Below are positions 21,321 to 32,042 of a stretch of DNA of 64,000 nucleotides, in pieces (positions within the stretch are counted from its first letter, which is position 1; the number at the start of each line of letters is the position of its first letter). The position numbers were made by a program, and so were the translations under genes. Under the pieces are notes generated by a model. It was not told where the DNA came from and made no database searches. It saw only the letters and a list, made by a program, of their open reading frames with translations. The stretch is from Bauldia litoralis (lineage in GTDB: Bacteria; Pseudomonadota; Alphaproteobacteria; Rhizobiales; Kaistiaceae): positions 62,001 to 126,000 of the forward strand of contig NZ_FMXQ01000006.1 of NCBI RefSeq assembly GCF_900104485.1, written 5' to 3'.

Positions 21321-21339
21321 CGGCGGTTTAAGACCGCCG
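21321..21339 (+). terminator. stem-loop after lpxC
   Basis: CGGCGGT (21321-21327) pairs with ACCGCCG (21333-21339), nine bases after the lpxC stop. A weak TTTT run follows about 10 bases later, so this is a modest terminator candidate. Confidence 0.45.
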
Positions 21340-21479
21340 TGTCCGCTGTTTTGCCACAAAGAAAAGCGAAGTCCTTGCGAGCCATGAATTGGCGCGCGGT
21401 CCTTGTTGGAGTAAACAGGCCGTTCGCTGCCGCGGGACCAGAAAAGGGCGATTCGGCACCAAGCCGGTTTGATCGGGGG

Positions 21480-22343
21480 ATGACAGTTACCTCACCAGTT
21501 CCAGCCATGCGCTCGCGCCGTCTGCGGATGGCGGCGGTCTGGGTCGCCATCATCGGCGGACCAGTGCTGCTGTCGGCCTGCCAGCATTCTGTCGAGGGCA
21601 CCGCGGCGGCCTATGAGGACGAGCAGCCGGCCGGTTCGCTCTATAATCGCGGCCTCGGTTACATGAATGCCGGCAAATACGGCGACGCGATCAAGAGCTT
21701 CAACGAGGTCGACCGCCAGCACCCCTATACCGAGTGGGCGCGCAAATCGATGGTGATGTCGGCCTTCGCCAGCTATCGCAGCGGCGATTTCGACACCGCG
21801 GTCCAGGCCTGTAACCGCTACCTGACGCTCTATCCGGGCAGCAGTGAAGCGGCCTATGCGCAGTATATCCTCGGCCAGTCCTATTTCGCCCAGGTCAAGG
21901 ACGTCACCCGCGACCAGGCGGCGACCCGCCGGGCGCTCGCGGCGATGGAAGAGATCACGGTCCGCTACCCGGATTCGGAATATGCGGCGGACGCCCGCAA
22001 GAAGGTCATCGCCACCCGCGACCAGCTCGCCGGCAAGGAGATGCAGGTCGGCCGCTACTATCTCGAGCGCCGGGAATATGTCGCCGCCGTCAACCGGTTC
22101 GACTCGGTCGTGACCGAATATCCCGAGACCCGGCATGTCGAGGAGGCGCTCGAACGCCTCGTCGAGGCCAATCTCGCCCTCGGTCTCGTCCGCGAGGCCC
22201 AGACCGCGGCTGCCGTGCTCGGCCACAACTTCCCGAACAGCCAGTGGTACAAGGACGCGTATCAGCTGCTTCAGAAGAAGGGGATCTCGCCGCAGGATAA
22301 CGGCGGCGCGATCAGCGAAGCGGCGATCGTCGGAACCAGTTAG
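21480..22343 (+). CDS. bamD: outer membrane protein assembly factor BamD (lipoprotein)
   Basis: BamD is the essential lipoprotein of the BAM complex that folds outer-membrane beta-barrels. The protein has a signal peptide ending in the lipobox L-L-S-A-C, then TPR-like repeats (SLYNRGLGYMNAGKYGDAIKS, YPGSSEAAYAQYILGQSYF, GRYYLERREYVAAVNRF, FPNSQWYKDAYQLL) characteristic of BamD. The start is uncertain. ATG 21480 has GGGGG immediately before it, while ATG 21507 would give a cleaner signal sequence (MRSRRLRMAAVW). It lies 12 bp before recN. Confidence 0.9.
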   Translation: MTVTSPVPAMRSRRLRMAAVWVAIIGGPVLLSACQHSVEGTAAAYEDEQPAGSLYNRGLGYMNAGKYGDAIKSFNEVDRQHPYTEWARKSMVMSAFASYRSGDFDTAVQACNRYLTLYPGSSEAAYAQYILGQSYFAQVKDVTRDQAATRRALAAMEEITVRYPDSEYAADARKKVIATRDQLAGKEMQVGRYYLERREYVAAVNRFDSVVTEYPETRHVEEALERLVEANLALGLVREAQTAAAVLGHNFPNSQWYKDAYQLLQKKGISPQDNGGAISEAAIVGTS

Positions 22344-22355
22344 GCTGGTCGAGCC

Positions 22356-24026
22356 ATGCTCGTCGCCCTCTCGATCCGCGATATCGTTCTGATCGACAGG
22401 CTGTCGATAGACTTCACCAAAGGCATGACCGTGCTCACCGGCGAGACCGGCGCGGGCAAGTCGATCCTGCTCGATTCGCTGTCGCTAGCGCTTGGCGGCC
22501 GGGGTGACAGTGCCCTGGTCCGCCAGGGTGCCGAGCAGGGCGATGTCACCGCCGTCTTCGAGCCGGGCGCCGATCATCCGGTCTGGGCGGTTCTCGACGA
22601 GAGCGCCATCGAGGCCGAGGGGACGCTGATTCTCCGCCGCATCCAGAGCGGCGACGGCCGCAGCCGCGCCTTCGTCAATGACAGCCCGGTCTCCGTCACG
22701 CTGCTGCGCCGGATCGGCGCGACGCTGGTCGAGATCCACGGCCAGCATGACGACCGGGCGCTGGTCGACCCCGCCGTTCATCGCGCCCTGCTCGACGCCT
22801 TCGGCCGGCTGGATGCCGAGGCCGCCGCGGTGGCCGACAACTGCCGGACCTTGCGCAAGGCGGAGACAGCGTCGGCGGCGCTGCGCGCCCGGATCGAGGC
22901 GGCGCGGACCGAAGCCGATTACCTGCGGTCTTCCGTCGACGAGTTGACGACGCTGGCGCCCCAGCCGGACGAGGAGGAGGCGCTTGCCGATCGCCGCCAG
23001 CACCTGATGCGGGCGGAACGATTCGCCGGCGATATCGCCGAGGCGCATGACACCATCGCCGGCTCGACCAGCCCGGTGCCGACGCTGGCGAGCCTTGTGC
23101 GGCGGCTGGAGCGCAAGGCGCCGGAGGCCGGCGGGCTGCTCGACGAGCCGGTGGCGGCGCTCGACCGGGCGCTCAACGCGCTGGAGGAAGCCGCCATGGC
23201 GCTGGAGCGTGCGTCAGCCGCGGCGGATGCCGATCCGCACGAGCTCGAACGCACCGAGGAGCGTCTCTTCGCACTGCGCGCCGCCGGGCGGAAATACAAC
23301 CTGCCGGTCGCCGAGCTGCCGGCCCTGGCCGAGGAGATGGCGGCGACGCTGGCGGCGCTCGATTCGGGCGAGGAGGAACTCGGCGGTCTCGACAAGGCGG
23401 TCGTCGCGGCGCGGGCGCGCTACGAGAAGGCCGCCGCCGCGCTCAGCAGGAAGCGCAGCGCCGCGGCGCGCGAACTGGAGAAGGCGGTGGCGGAGGAACT
23501 GCCGGCGCTGAAGCTGGAGCGCGCCGGCTTCATGGTGACGATCGAGAGCGATCCGGCGCGGATTTCCGAAGCCGGGATCGACGAGGTCTCCTTCGACGTG
23601 CGCACCAATCCGGGTTCGCGCCCCGGGCCGCTGATGAAGGTCGCCTCCGGCGGCGAGCTTGCCCGCTTCCTGCTGGCCATCAAGGTGGCGCTGGCCGATC
23701 GTGGTTCGGCGCCGACCCTTGTCTTCGACGAGATCGACACGGCTGTCGGCGGCGCCGTCGCCGATGCGATCGGCGCGCGCCTGTCGCGCCTGTCGAGCCG
23801 GGTGCAGGTGTTGTCGGTCACCCACGCACCTCAGGTCGCGGCCCGCTCGACCAGCCACCTCCTCGTCGCCAAGGCGGCGGGGAAGGGGACGAAGACCGTG
23901 CTGACCGACGTCGTCCGCCTCGACGATGCGAAGCGGCGCGAGGAAATCGCCCGGATGCTGGCCGGGGCGACGATCACCGACGAGGCCCGCGCCGCGGCCG
24001 AGAGGCTGATTCTCGGCGCGGCGTGA
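22356..24026 (+). CDS. recN: DNA repair protein RecN
   Basis: RecN is an SMC-like ATPase that acts early in double-strand-break repair. The 556-aa protein has a Walker A motif GETGAGKS at residues 29-36, the HGQHDDRALVDP segment typical of RecN, a central coiled coil of about 200 residues, an ABC signature region (KVASGGELARFLLAIKVAL), and Walker B with LVFDEIDTAVGG. It starts 12 bp after bamD. It is convergent with the next gene, only 11 bp away. Confidence 0.96.
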   Translation: MLVALSIRDIVLIDRLSIDFTKGMTVLTGETGAGKSILLDSLSLALGGRGDSALVRQGAEQGDVTAVFEPGADHPVWAVLDESAIEAEGTLILRRIQSGDGRSRAFVNDSPVSVTLLRRIGATLVEIHGQHDDRALVDPAVHRALLDAFGRLDAEAAAVADNCRTLRKAETASAALRARIEAARTEADYLRSSVDELTTLAPQPDEEEALADRRQHLMRAERFAGDIAEAHDTIAGSTSPVPTLASLVRRLERKAPEAGGLLDEPVAALDRALNALEEAAMALERASAAADADPHELERTEERLFALRAAGRKYNLPVAELPALAEEMAATLAALDSGEEELGGLDKAVVAARARYEKAAAALSRKRSAAARELEKAVAEELPALKLERAGFMVTIESDPARISEAGIDEVSFDVRTNPGSRPGPLMKVASGGELARFLLAIKVALADRGSAPTLVFDEIDTAVGGAVADAIGARLSRLSSRVQVLSVTHAPQVAARSTSHLLVAKAAGKGTKTVLTDVVRLDDAKRREEIARMLAGATITDEARAAAERLILGAA

Positions 24027-24037
24027 TCCCGGCGTCG

Positions 24038-25150
24038 TTAGGGCTGGTCGCCGAAGTAGCGGGAACTGAAATCGTCCAGCGCCCCCGACTCCGAGGCGCC
24101 GATGATCTCCAGCGACAACCGCTTGGTGAGCGGGCTGCCGGGCGGCAGGGCGAAGCCGTATTTGTCCGGCTCGAAGATCGCGCCGACCACGGAAACCGTG
24201 TCCTCCGGATGGGTGTGGGCGTAGTATTCGAGCACCGGTGCGTCGCCGATCAGGGCGGCAACCTCGCCCCTCAGCAGGGCTGCGACCTCTTCGTCGGTCG
24301 AGGCGTATTCGATATGGGCGAAGCCCTGTTCCTCCGCGTAATCCTGCGAGACGCCGCCGGCCAGGACGCCGACGGTCTGGCCCGGCAGGTCATCGAGGCT
24401 GTTGATCTGGTTGGTCAGCGAGATCGTCGTCATGACGCTGGTCACCGAGGAGGTGATGTAGGCGAAGACGGCGATGCCGCAGACCAGCCAGAAAGCCGAC
24501 CAGATGCGCCCGACCCAGCCGAACAGGTTCTTGCGCGACGGCGGCTTGCCCGAGGTGGTGACCGACATCACCGTGTAGAAGCTCTCGGCGACGCCGTCGC
24601 GCCAGCGGGTCGGGAAGCTCTTGTCGAAGCGGCGATCGAACAGCGTGACGAGCAGCGTCGCAACGACAATGACGAAGGCGAGCCAGGCATAGGCGCGCAG
24701 GAAGCCGGAATCGCGGAGACCGTCCCATACGTCACCGAAGCTGGTCGTGCGGTCGTCGTCGACCATGATGCGCATGCCGGCGTCGAACCACGGATGGGTG
24801 AAGTCGACCGTCTCGGCCCGCCTGCGGGTGATGGTCAGGTTGGTCACTGCGACGTCGATATCGGCGGCGGCGGTTGCGAGAACCAGTTCGCGCACCGTCG
24901 GGAAGACCTGGTAGTCGCTCTCCAGCCCGGCGCTGTCCGAGAAGGCCTCCCAGAGATCGATCGCCAGCCCGGCATAGGCGCCGTCCTTCTCCATGACGAA
25001 GGGCGGGCTGAGGTAGAGGCCGACCTTGACCGGCTCCGCGGCGGCGGCGGTGGGGGGCTGTGGTTCGGCGTCCTGGGCAACGCTGGCGGACGACGTCGCC
25101 AGTGCCACGAAAATCGCCAAAGCCCGAAGCAACCCGATATGCATTCTCAA
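24038..25150 (-). CDS. ionotropic-glutamate-receptor-like ligand-gated channel
   Basis: The 370-aa protein looks like a prokaryotic iGluR. It has a signal peptide (to about residue 26), a periplasmic solute-binding half (residues 41-145, with FTHPWFDAG and an RRRAE segment), membrane helix 1 (about 153-171), a re-entrant pore segment (187-204), membrane helix 2 (214-240) and the second binding half (245-370). The pore reads SVTTSGKPP, not the potassium filter TVGYG of GluR0. The end of the second helix, SSVTSVMTT, is a candidate gating segment. A family annotation such as amino-acid-binding protein would miss the channel core. Ligand and ion are unknown. Confidence 0.75.
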   Translation of the reverse strand: MRMHIGLLRALAIFVALATSSASVAQDAEPQPPTAAAAEPVKVGLYLSPPFVMEKDGAYAGLAIDLWEAFSDSAGLESDYQVFPTVRELVLATAAADIDVAVTNLTITRRRAETVDFTHPWFDAGMRIMVDDDRTTSFGDVWDGLRDSGFLRAYAWLAFVIVVATLLVTLFDRRFDKSFPTRWRDGVAESFYTVMSVTTSGKPPSRKNLFGWVGRIWSAFWLVCGIAVFAYITSSVTSVMTTISLTNQINSLDDLPGQTVGVLAGGVSQDYAEEQGFAHIEYASTDEEVAALLRGEVAALIGDAPVLEYYAHTHPEDTVSVVGAIFEPDKYGFALPPGSPLTKRLSLEIIGASESGALDDFSSRYFGDQP

Positions 25151-25221
25151 CCCCTGTTCCGCTTTGGTGATGGTTTTCCAACCGGTCCCTGTCCTGCCAC
25201 CATCGGGTTAACTGTTGCTGA

Positions 25222-28043
<2,822 letters not shown>

Positions 28044-28226
28044 CCGGACGGCGACCGGACAAGGATCGCCGCCCGGCAGGGATCACGCGGCCGCGTGATG
28101 CAGCCGGTTATTGAGAAGCGGCCCCTTCGTGCACCGGGCCGTCGCCCTGACGATGGCGGAACCATTGCCGACACGGTCACCGGTGTCGACCGCGACGGCA
28201 AGGCCGCAACCGGCGGCAGGCGGGGA

Positions 28227-28246
28227 CAAGCCGGCTAGCCGGCTTG
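28227..28246. terminator. 20-bp palindrome at the end of the tetR-type gene
   Basis: CAAGCCGGCTAGCCGGCTTG is a perfect 20-bp palindrome that contains the TAG stop of the minus-strand TetR gene. It could form a hairpin in either transcript, between the convergent PH-domain gene and tetR. No T-tract is seen on either side. Confidence 0.4.
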
Positions 28247-28807
28247 GGCGATGGCCCCGGCCATCAGGCCGGCGGCGTCGGTCGTGGCCATGCCGCTGTC
28301 GCGAACCAGGCTTCGCCAGGTGTGGAAGTCGAGCGCCAGCGTCAGCATCGCCTGCTGTCGCGGCGCCAGGCTCGCGCCAAGCACCGCGTGGTAGCCGGCG
28401 ATGGTTGGCCCGGTCCGCAGTTCGGCCATCTCGCGGGTCAGCGCGTGGGTTTCGCTGTCGCGCAGGACACAGCCGGTCAGGCTCTCGTTGCGCTCGAACC
28501 AGGCGTAGATCGCCGCGAGGCCGGTCTCGAGCCGCTCGTTGCGGTCGGCGATGGCCTGCCACGGCGTCGGGTCCGGCATCGGGTCGCGCTCGGTCGCCAG
28601 CCCGGAGCAGGCGAGGAACAGGCTGCGCTCGTCCGGGAAATGGGCATAGAGCGTGTGGCGCTGCACGCCGGCGCGCTCGGCGACCATGGTCACGGTGGTG
28701 CGCGACGGGCCGACGGTGCCGTGGAGGTCGACGGCCGCTTCGACGATCCGCTGCCGGGTTTCCGCCTGCTGCGCGGCGCGCTTCTTCAGGGTGTAGGGAC
28801 GGGCCAT
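28235..28807 (-). CDS. TetR/AcrR family transcriptional regulator
   Basis: The 190-aa protein has an N-terminal TetR helix-turn-helix (TRQRIVEAAVDLHGTVGPSR, then TVTMVAERAGVQRHTLYAHFPDERSLF) and a variable ligand-binding C-terminal part with FHTWRSLVRDSG. The start at 28807 (MARPYTL) is preferred to a TTG 87 bases upstream that lies across the operator. It is transcribed divergently from the MBL-fold gene, and two CACGTG-centred palindromes lie between them, so it probably represses both genes. The inducer is unknown. Confidence 0.9.
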   Translation of the reverse strand: MARPYTLKKRAAQQAETRQRIVEAAVDLHGTVGPSRTTVTMVAERAGVQRHTLYAHFPDERSLFLACSGLATERDPMPDPTPWQAIADRNERLETGLAAIYAWFERNESLTGCVLRDSETHALTREMAELRTGPTIAGYHAVLGASLAPRQQAMLTLALDFHTWRSLVRDSGMATTDAAGLMAGAIAQAG

Positions 28808-28818
28808 GTGAATTTGGT

Positions 28819-28892
28819 CACACACGTGTGTGCAGTCATATTGACTGCGGCTGCGATTTTCATTACACGTGTATGTACGGTCAAATATGACC
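28819..28892. promoter_or_regulatory. palindromic operators between tetR-type and MBL-fold genes
   Basis: CACACACGTGTGTG (28819-28832) is a perfect 14-bp palindrome just upstream of the TetR start. TACACGTGTA (28864-28873) is a second palindrome with the same ACACGTGT core, 45 bp away. GGTCA-AATA-TGACC (28879-28892) is a third inverted repeat. The paired ACACGTGT sites are the best candidates for TetR binding. Confidence 0.65.
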
Positions 28893-28954
28893 AAAGTCCA
28901 CCGGGATCGAAGAGCGGTCCCGCGGCCTCAACCCAAGCCACAGGAGATTTCTCA

Positions 28955-29707
28955 GTGGAAACCCGTGTCGCCGAAATCGCCGACGGCATCTATCGGCTCT
29001 CGACCTTCGTGCCGGACCTCACGCCCGCCGGCATGACCTTCAACTCGTTTCTCGTTCGCGGCGAGGAGCCGCTTCTCTTTCACACCGGCCTGCGCAACAT
29101 GTTCCCGCTCAACCGGGATGCGGTGGCCAGCCTGATCCCGCCGGAGACGCTGCGCTGGATCACCTTCGGCCATTACGAGGCCGACGAGTGCGGCGCGATG
29201 AACGAATGGCTGGCGGTGGCGCCAGGAGCGCAGGTTGCCCACGGCCAAACCGGCGTCTCGGTATCGCTCAACGACATGGCCTCCCGGCCGCCGCGGGTGC
29301 TGGACGACGGCGAGAGGATCGATCTCGGCGGCGGCAAGGTCGTCCGCTACATCGATACCCCGCATACGCCGCATGGCTGGGACGCCGGCGTGCTGTTCGA
29401 GGAATCGACCGGGACGCTGATGTGCGGCGACCTGTTCACCCAGCTCGGCAACGAGCCGGCGCTGGTCCATGGCGATGTGGTCGGACCGGCGATCGCGGCG
29501 GAGGACGTCTTTCACTACTCCTCGCTCAACCCCGGGATGGGCATGACCATCCGAGGCCTCGCCACGCTCGCGCCGAAGACGCTGGCGCTGATGCACGGCC
29601 CGTCCTTTGCCGGCGACGGCGCGGCGGCGATCAATGCGCTCGCCGACGACTATGACCGTCGTATCGGCGATCGCCTTGCCGAGTTCGGCTTCGCCAGGGC
29701 GGCCTGA
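28955..29707 (+). CDS. MBL-fold protein with HxExD (flavodiiron-type) motif
   Basis: The 250-aa protein starts with GTG, seven bases after AGGAGA, and has a metallo-beta-lactamase fold. Its metal site begins GHYEADECGAMNEW, that is H-x-E-x-D as in the oxygen-reducing domain of flavodiiron proteins, instead of the hydrolase H-x-H-x-D-H. Further ligands may be the aspartate in LMCGDLFTQ and the histidine in ALMHGPSF. This suggests a di-iron oxidoreductase-like domain without a flavodoxin part. Divergence from a TetR gene suggests inducible expression. The substrate is unknown. Confidence 0.8.
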   Translation: METRVAEIADGIYRLSTFVPDLTPAGMTFNSFLVRGEEPLLFHTGLRNMFPLNRDAVASLIPPETLRWITFGHYEADECGAMNEWLAVAPGAQVAHGQTGVSVSLNDMASRPPRVLDDGERIDLGGGKVVRYIDTPHTPHGWDAGVLFEESTGTLMCGDLFTQLGNEPALVHGDVVGPAIAAEDVFHYSSLNPGMGMTIRGLATLAPKTLALMHGPSFAGDGAAAINALADDYDRRIGDRLAEFGFARAA

Positions 29708-29735
29708 CAACCGCCGATCCCGGCGCGGCGCGTCC

Positions 29736-29753
29736 GACGCGGGCGCCCGCGTC
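29736..29753. terminator. 18-bp palindrome after the MBL-fold gene
   Basis: GACGCGGGCGCCCGCGTC is a perfect 18-bp palindrome 28 bases after the stop of the MBL-fold gene. It may act as a terminator or RNA 3' end. No T-run follows. Confidence 0.4.
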
Positions 29754-29839
29754 CGGGCCCGGTGACGGCGGTCACATCTCCGCCATGCGGGTTCGGATAG
29801 TGGTGGCGGCTCGCTCGTCACCCCCAGGGAACCCACATC

Positions 29840-31075
29840 ATGCGAAGATTCGTTGCGGCCGTTGCCGCGTGTATCACCGCCTCGACCTGCCTTGTCGCCG
29901 CGCCGGCCATCGCCGACGAGGCGGCCAACGTTGCCGCGGTCGCTCATCTCGAAGCCGGAACGCTCGCCGCCGGCGATGCCGAACTCGCCGCCATTCTCGA
30001 TGCCGATCCGACGAATGACGACGCCCGCATGGGCCTCGGCGCCATCCGCTTCGTGCGGGCGATCGAGACCCTGTCGCAAGGCCTCTACCGCTACGGCCTG
30101 CAGTCGCCGCGGACCATGATGCTGCCGGTCGTCCGGCTGCCGGTGCCGGTCAATCCGGATCCCGAACCGGTCACCTACGCGGCTTTCCGCGACCTGCTGG
30201 TCGATTTCGTCGACGATCTCGCCGCGGCCGAGCAGACGCTCGACGGGGTGGGCGACTCCGGCATCAAGCTGCGGCTCGACCTTGCCGCACTTCGCTACGA
30301 CGCCAACGGCGACGGGACGGTCGACGGTGACGAGCGCTTTATCGCCGTGATCCAGCGGGTCACCGGCATGCAGGCCGACGACATGCCGGCGACGCTGACC
30401 TTCGCCTTCGACAAGGGCGATGCGCTGTGGCTGCGCGGTTACGTCAACGTGCTGATGGGCTTCACCCAGTTCTGGCTGGCGCATGACTGGCAGGAGAGCT
30501 TCGACGTTGCCTTCCCGCATTTCTTCCCGAAGGTGGAGTCCGACTTCGCCCGGGCGCTTGCCGCACCCGGCGGCGACCCGATGTATGCGGAAGGCGCGCC
30601 GATCGCCGACTTCATCTCCTTCTTCCACATGCGCTGGCGGATCGACGATCCCGACCGCATGGCGGCGGTGCGCCAGCATGCCAAGGCGATGATCGCGCTT
30701 AGCCGCGAGAGCTGGGACGCGATCGAGGCCGAGACCGACGACGACCGCGAGTGGCTTCCCAATCCGCGCCAGACCAGCCCCTTCGCCTCGATCCAGGTCA
30801 ATGCCGAGCGGATTGCCGCATGGCGGGCGGTGCTCGACCAGGCCGAAGAGGTGATCGACGGCAAGTTGCTTGTGCCGCACTGGCGCTTCGACAAGGGCTT
30901 CAACCTCGAAAAGGTCTTCGACGAGCCGCGCGACTTCGACCTCGTGCTGTGGATCACCGGGCCGGCGGCGCTGCCCTACCTCGAGGATGGCCCGGTGACG
31001 ACGAGCGCCGACTGGGCGGCGATGGTCGGCGCCTTCGAAGGCTCCTTCGGCGTCTCGGCGCTCTGGTACAACTGA
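29840..31075 (+). CDS. secreted protein with an EF-hand loop, unknown function
   Basis: The 411-aa product has a signal peptide (MRRFVAAVAACITASTCLVA, cleavage probably after AIADE- or APA-IA). A helical region (residues about 28-75) resembles a tetratricopeptide-like start. A canonical EF-hand calcium loop, DANGDGTVDGDE, lies near residue 155. The remainder is rich in aromatic residues (FAFDKGDALWLRGYVNVLMGF, RWRIDDPDRM) and matches no family I recognise. It is probably periplasmic and calcium-binding. It stands alone between MBL-fold and PRC-barrel genes and shares a terminator with the latter. Confidence 0.7.
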   Translation: MRRFVAAVAACITASTCLVAAPAIADEAANVAAVAHLEAGTLAAGDAELAAILDADPTNDDARMGLGAIRFVRAIETLSQGLYRYGLQSPRTMMLPVVRLPVPVNPDPEPVTYAAFRDLLVDFVDDLAAAEQTLDGVGDSGIKLRLDLAALRYDANGDGTVDGDERFIAVIQRVTGMQADDMPATLTFAFDKGDALWLRGYVNVLMGFTQFWLAHDWQESFDVAFPHFFPKVESDFARALAAPGGDPMYAEGAPIADFISFFHMRWRIDDPDRMAAVRQHAKAMIALSRESWDAIEAETDDDREWLPNPRQTSPFASIQVNAERIAAWRAVLDQAEEVIDGKLLVPHWRFDKGFNLEKVFDEPRDFDLVLWITGPAALPYLEDGPVTTSADWAAMVGAFEGSFGVSALWYN

Positions 31076-31092
31076 CCCAGCCGACAACGAAA

Positions 31093-31127
31093 AAGCCCGC
31101 CGGGGGAACGGCGGGCTTCTTCATTTC
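31093..31127. terminator. bidirectional rho-independent terminator
   Basis: AAGCCCGCCG (31093-31102) pairs with CGGCGGGCTT (31109-31118) around a GGGGAA loop. On the minus strand the stem is followed by TTTTT, and on the plus strand by a T-rich TCTTCATTT. It serves the convergent EF-hand and PRC-barrel genes. Confidence 0.88.
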
Positions 31128-31144
31128 ACCTCAGGCGTGAAGCG

Positions 31145-31783
31145 TCAGAGCGCGGGGGCCGGGGCCGGCTCCATCTCGGCCTGGGCAGCGCGGGCGCGCT
31201 CCTCGGCCTGGATCTCGGCCAGCGTCATGAACTCCGGCGCCGCGTCGAGCTGCTCGGCGGTGGCGTTGATATAAAGCGTCACATCGCCATTCTCGTCGGT
31301 CCGCGACTCAAGCGCCTCGAAGGGCACCGCGACATTCTTCTCGCCGATGCCGAGGAAGCCGCCGACCCCCACGATCACCGCGCCGACCGAACCGGTGTCG
31401 GTGAACAGAAGGTCGTTGACGTCGCCAAGATTCTCGTCGGCCCGGTTGTAGATCGACTGGCCGATCCAGTTCGAGGCGAGATCCTCGTCGGTGTCCTGGC
31501 GGTTCAGGAACATCTGGTTGTCGGCCGTGACGGCGGCGTCGTCCTCGACGATCGGGGCCTCGACGGCCTGCTCCGGCGCAACGGCGTCGGGGGTGATCGC
31601 CTCGGGCGCGACCTGGTCGTCCATCACGCCGAGATCTTCATTGAGGGGTGCGTCCATCGCACCATCGGGGGCCATTTCGGTGGCGGCCGGCTGGTCGATG
31701 TCGATCTGTTCGTTGTCGCCCTGGGCGAAGACCGGGGCCGAAAGCAACGCAACGATCGCGCTGGTGGTCAAGAGGGTCTTCAT
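31145..31783 (-). CDS. periplasmic PRC-barrel domain protein
   Basis: The 212-aa product starts at 31783, with GGAGAG seven bases upstream. It has a signal peptide (MKTLLTTSAIVALLSAPVFA), an acidic low-complexity stretch (residues about 22-95), then a PRC-barrel domain (SNWIGQSIYNRADENLGDVN and IVGVGGFLGIGEKNVAVPFE) and an Ala/Glu-rich tail. Such exported PRC-barrel proteins are common in rhizobia, usually without a known role and often stress-linked. A strong terminator follows. Confidence 0.85.
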   Translation of the reverse strand: MKTLLTTSAIVALLSAPVFAQGDNEQIDIDQPAATEMAPDGAMDAPLNEDLGVMDDQVAPEAITPDAVAPEQAVEAPIVEDDAAVTADNQMFLNRQDTDEDLASNWIGQSIYNRADENLGDVNDLLFTDTGSVGAVIVGVGGFLGIGEKNVAVPFEALESRTDENGDVTLYINATAEQLDAAPEFMTLAEIQAEERARAAQAEMEPAPAPAL

Positions 31784-31994
31784 GTCGTCTCTCCTTGTTT
31801 TTCGGCTCGCGCCGGACAGCGTGCCCGGCGGTCGCATGCAGGGAAAAGCCGCGGGGAGAGGCTGCGGTTCCGTCGTCCAGAAATGATCACGCGGCTGCCA
31901 CAATCGTCAGCGGAAAGGGTCGCCGCCGCCACAATTCCGCGAGGGCAACAAAACCCTGCCGGGCAGCAACTACACGCTTCGGTTGACTTCGATG

Positions 31995-32007
31995 TTGCGT
32001 TGCAGCA
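31995..32007 (+). promoter_or_regulatory. TGC-rich motif, copy 1 (TTGCGTTGCAGCA)
   Basis: The motif sits 35 bases before the alpha/beta-hydrolase-like gene and shortly after a TTGACT hexamer (31983-31988), where a repressor would cover the promoter. It shares TGC-NN-TGCAGCA with copies near 34855, 41648 and 62642. It resembles the CTGC/GCAG sites reported for the PHA regulator PhaR; that link is an inference. Confidence 0.45.
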
Positions 32008-32042
32008 AAAATGATGCGGCGCAGAAAACACGAGGGCCGGTC

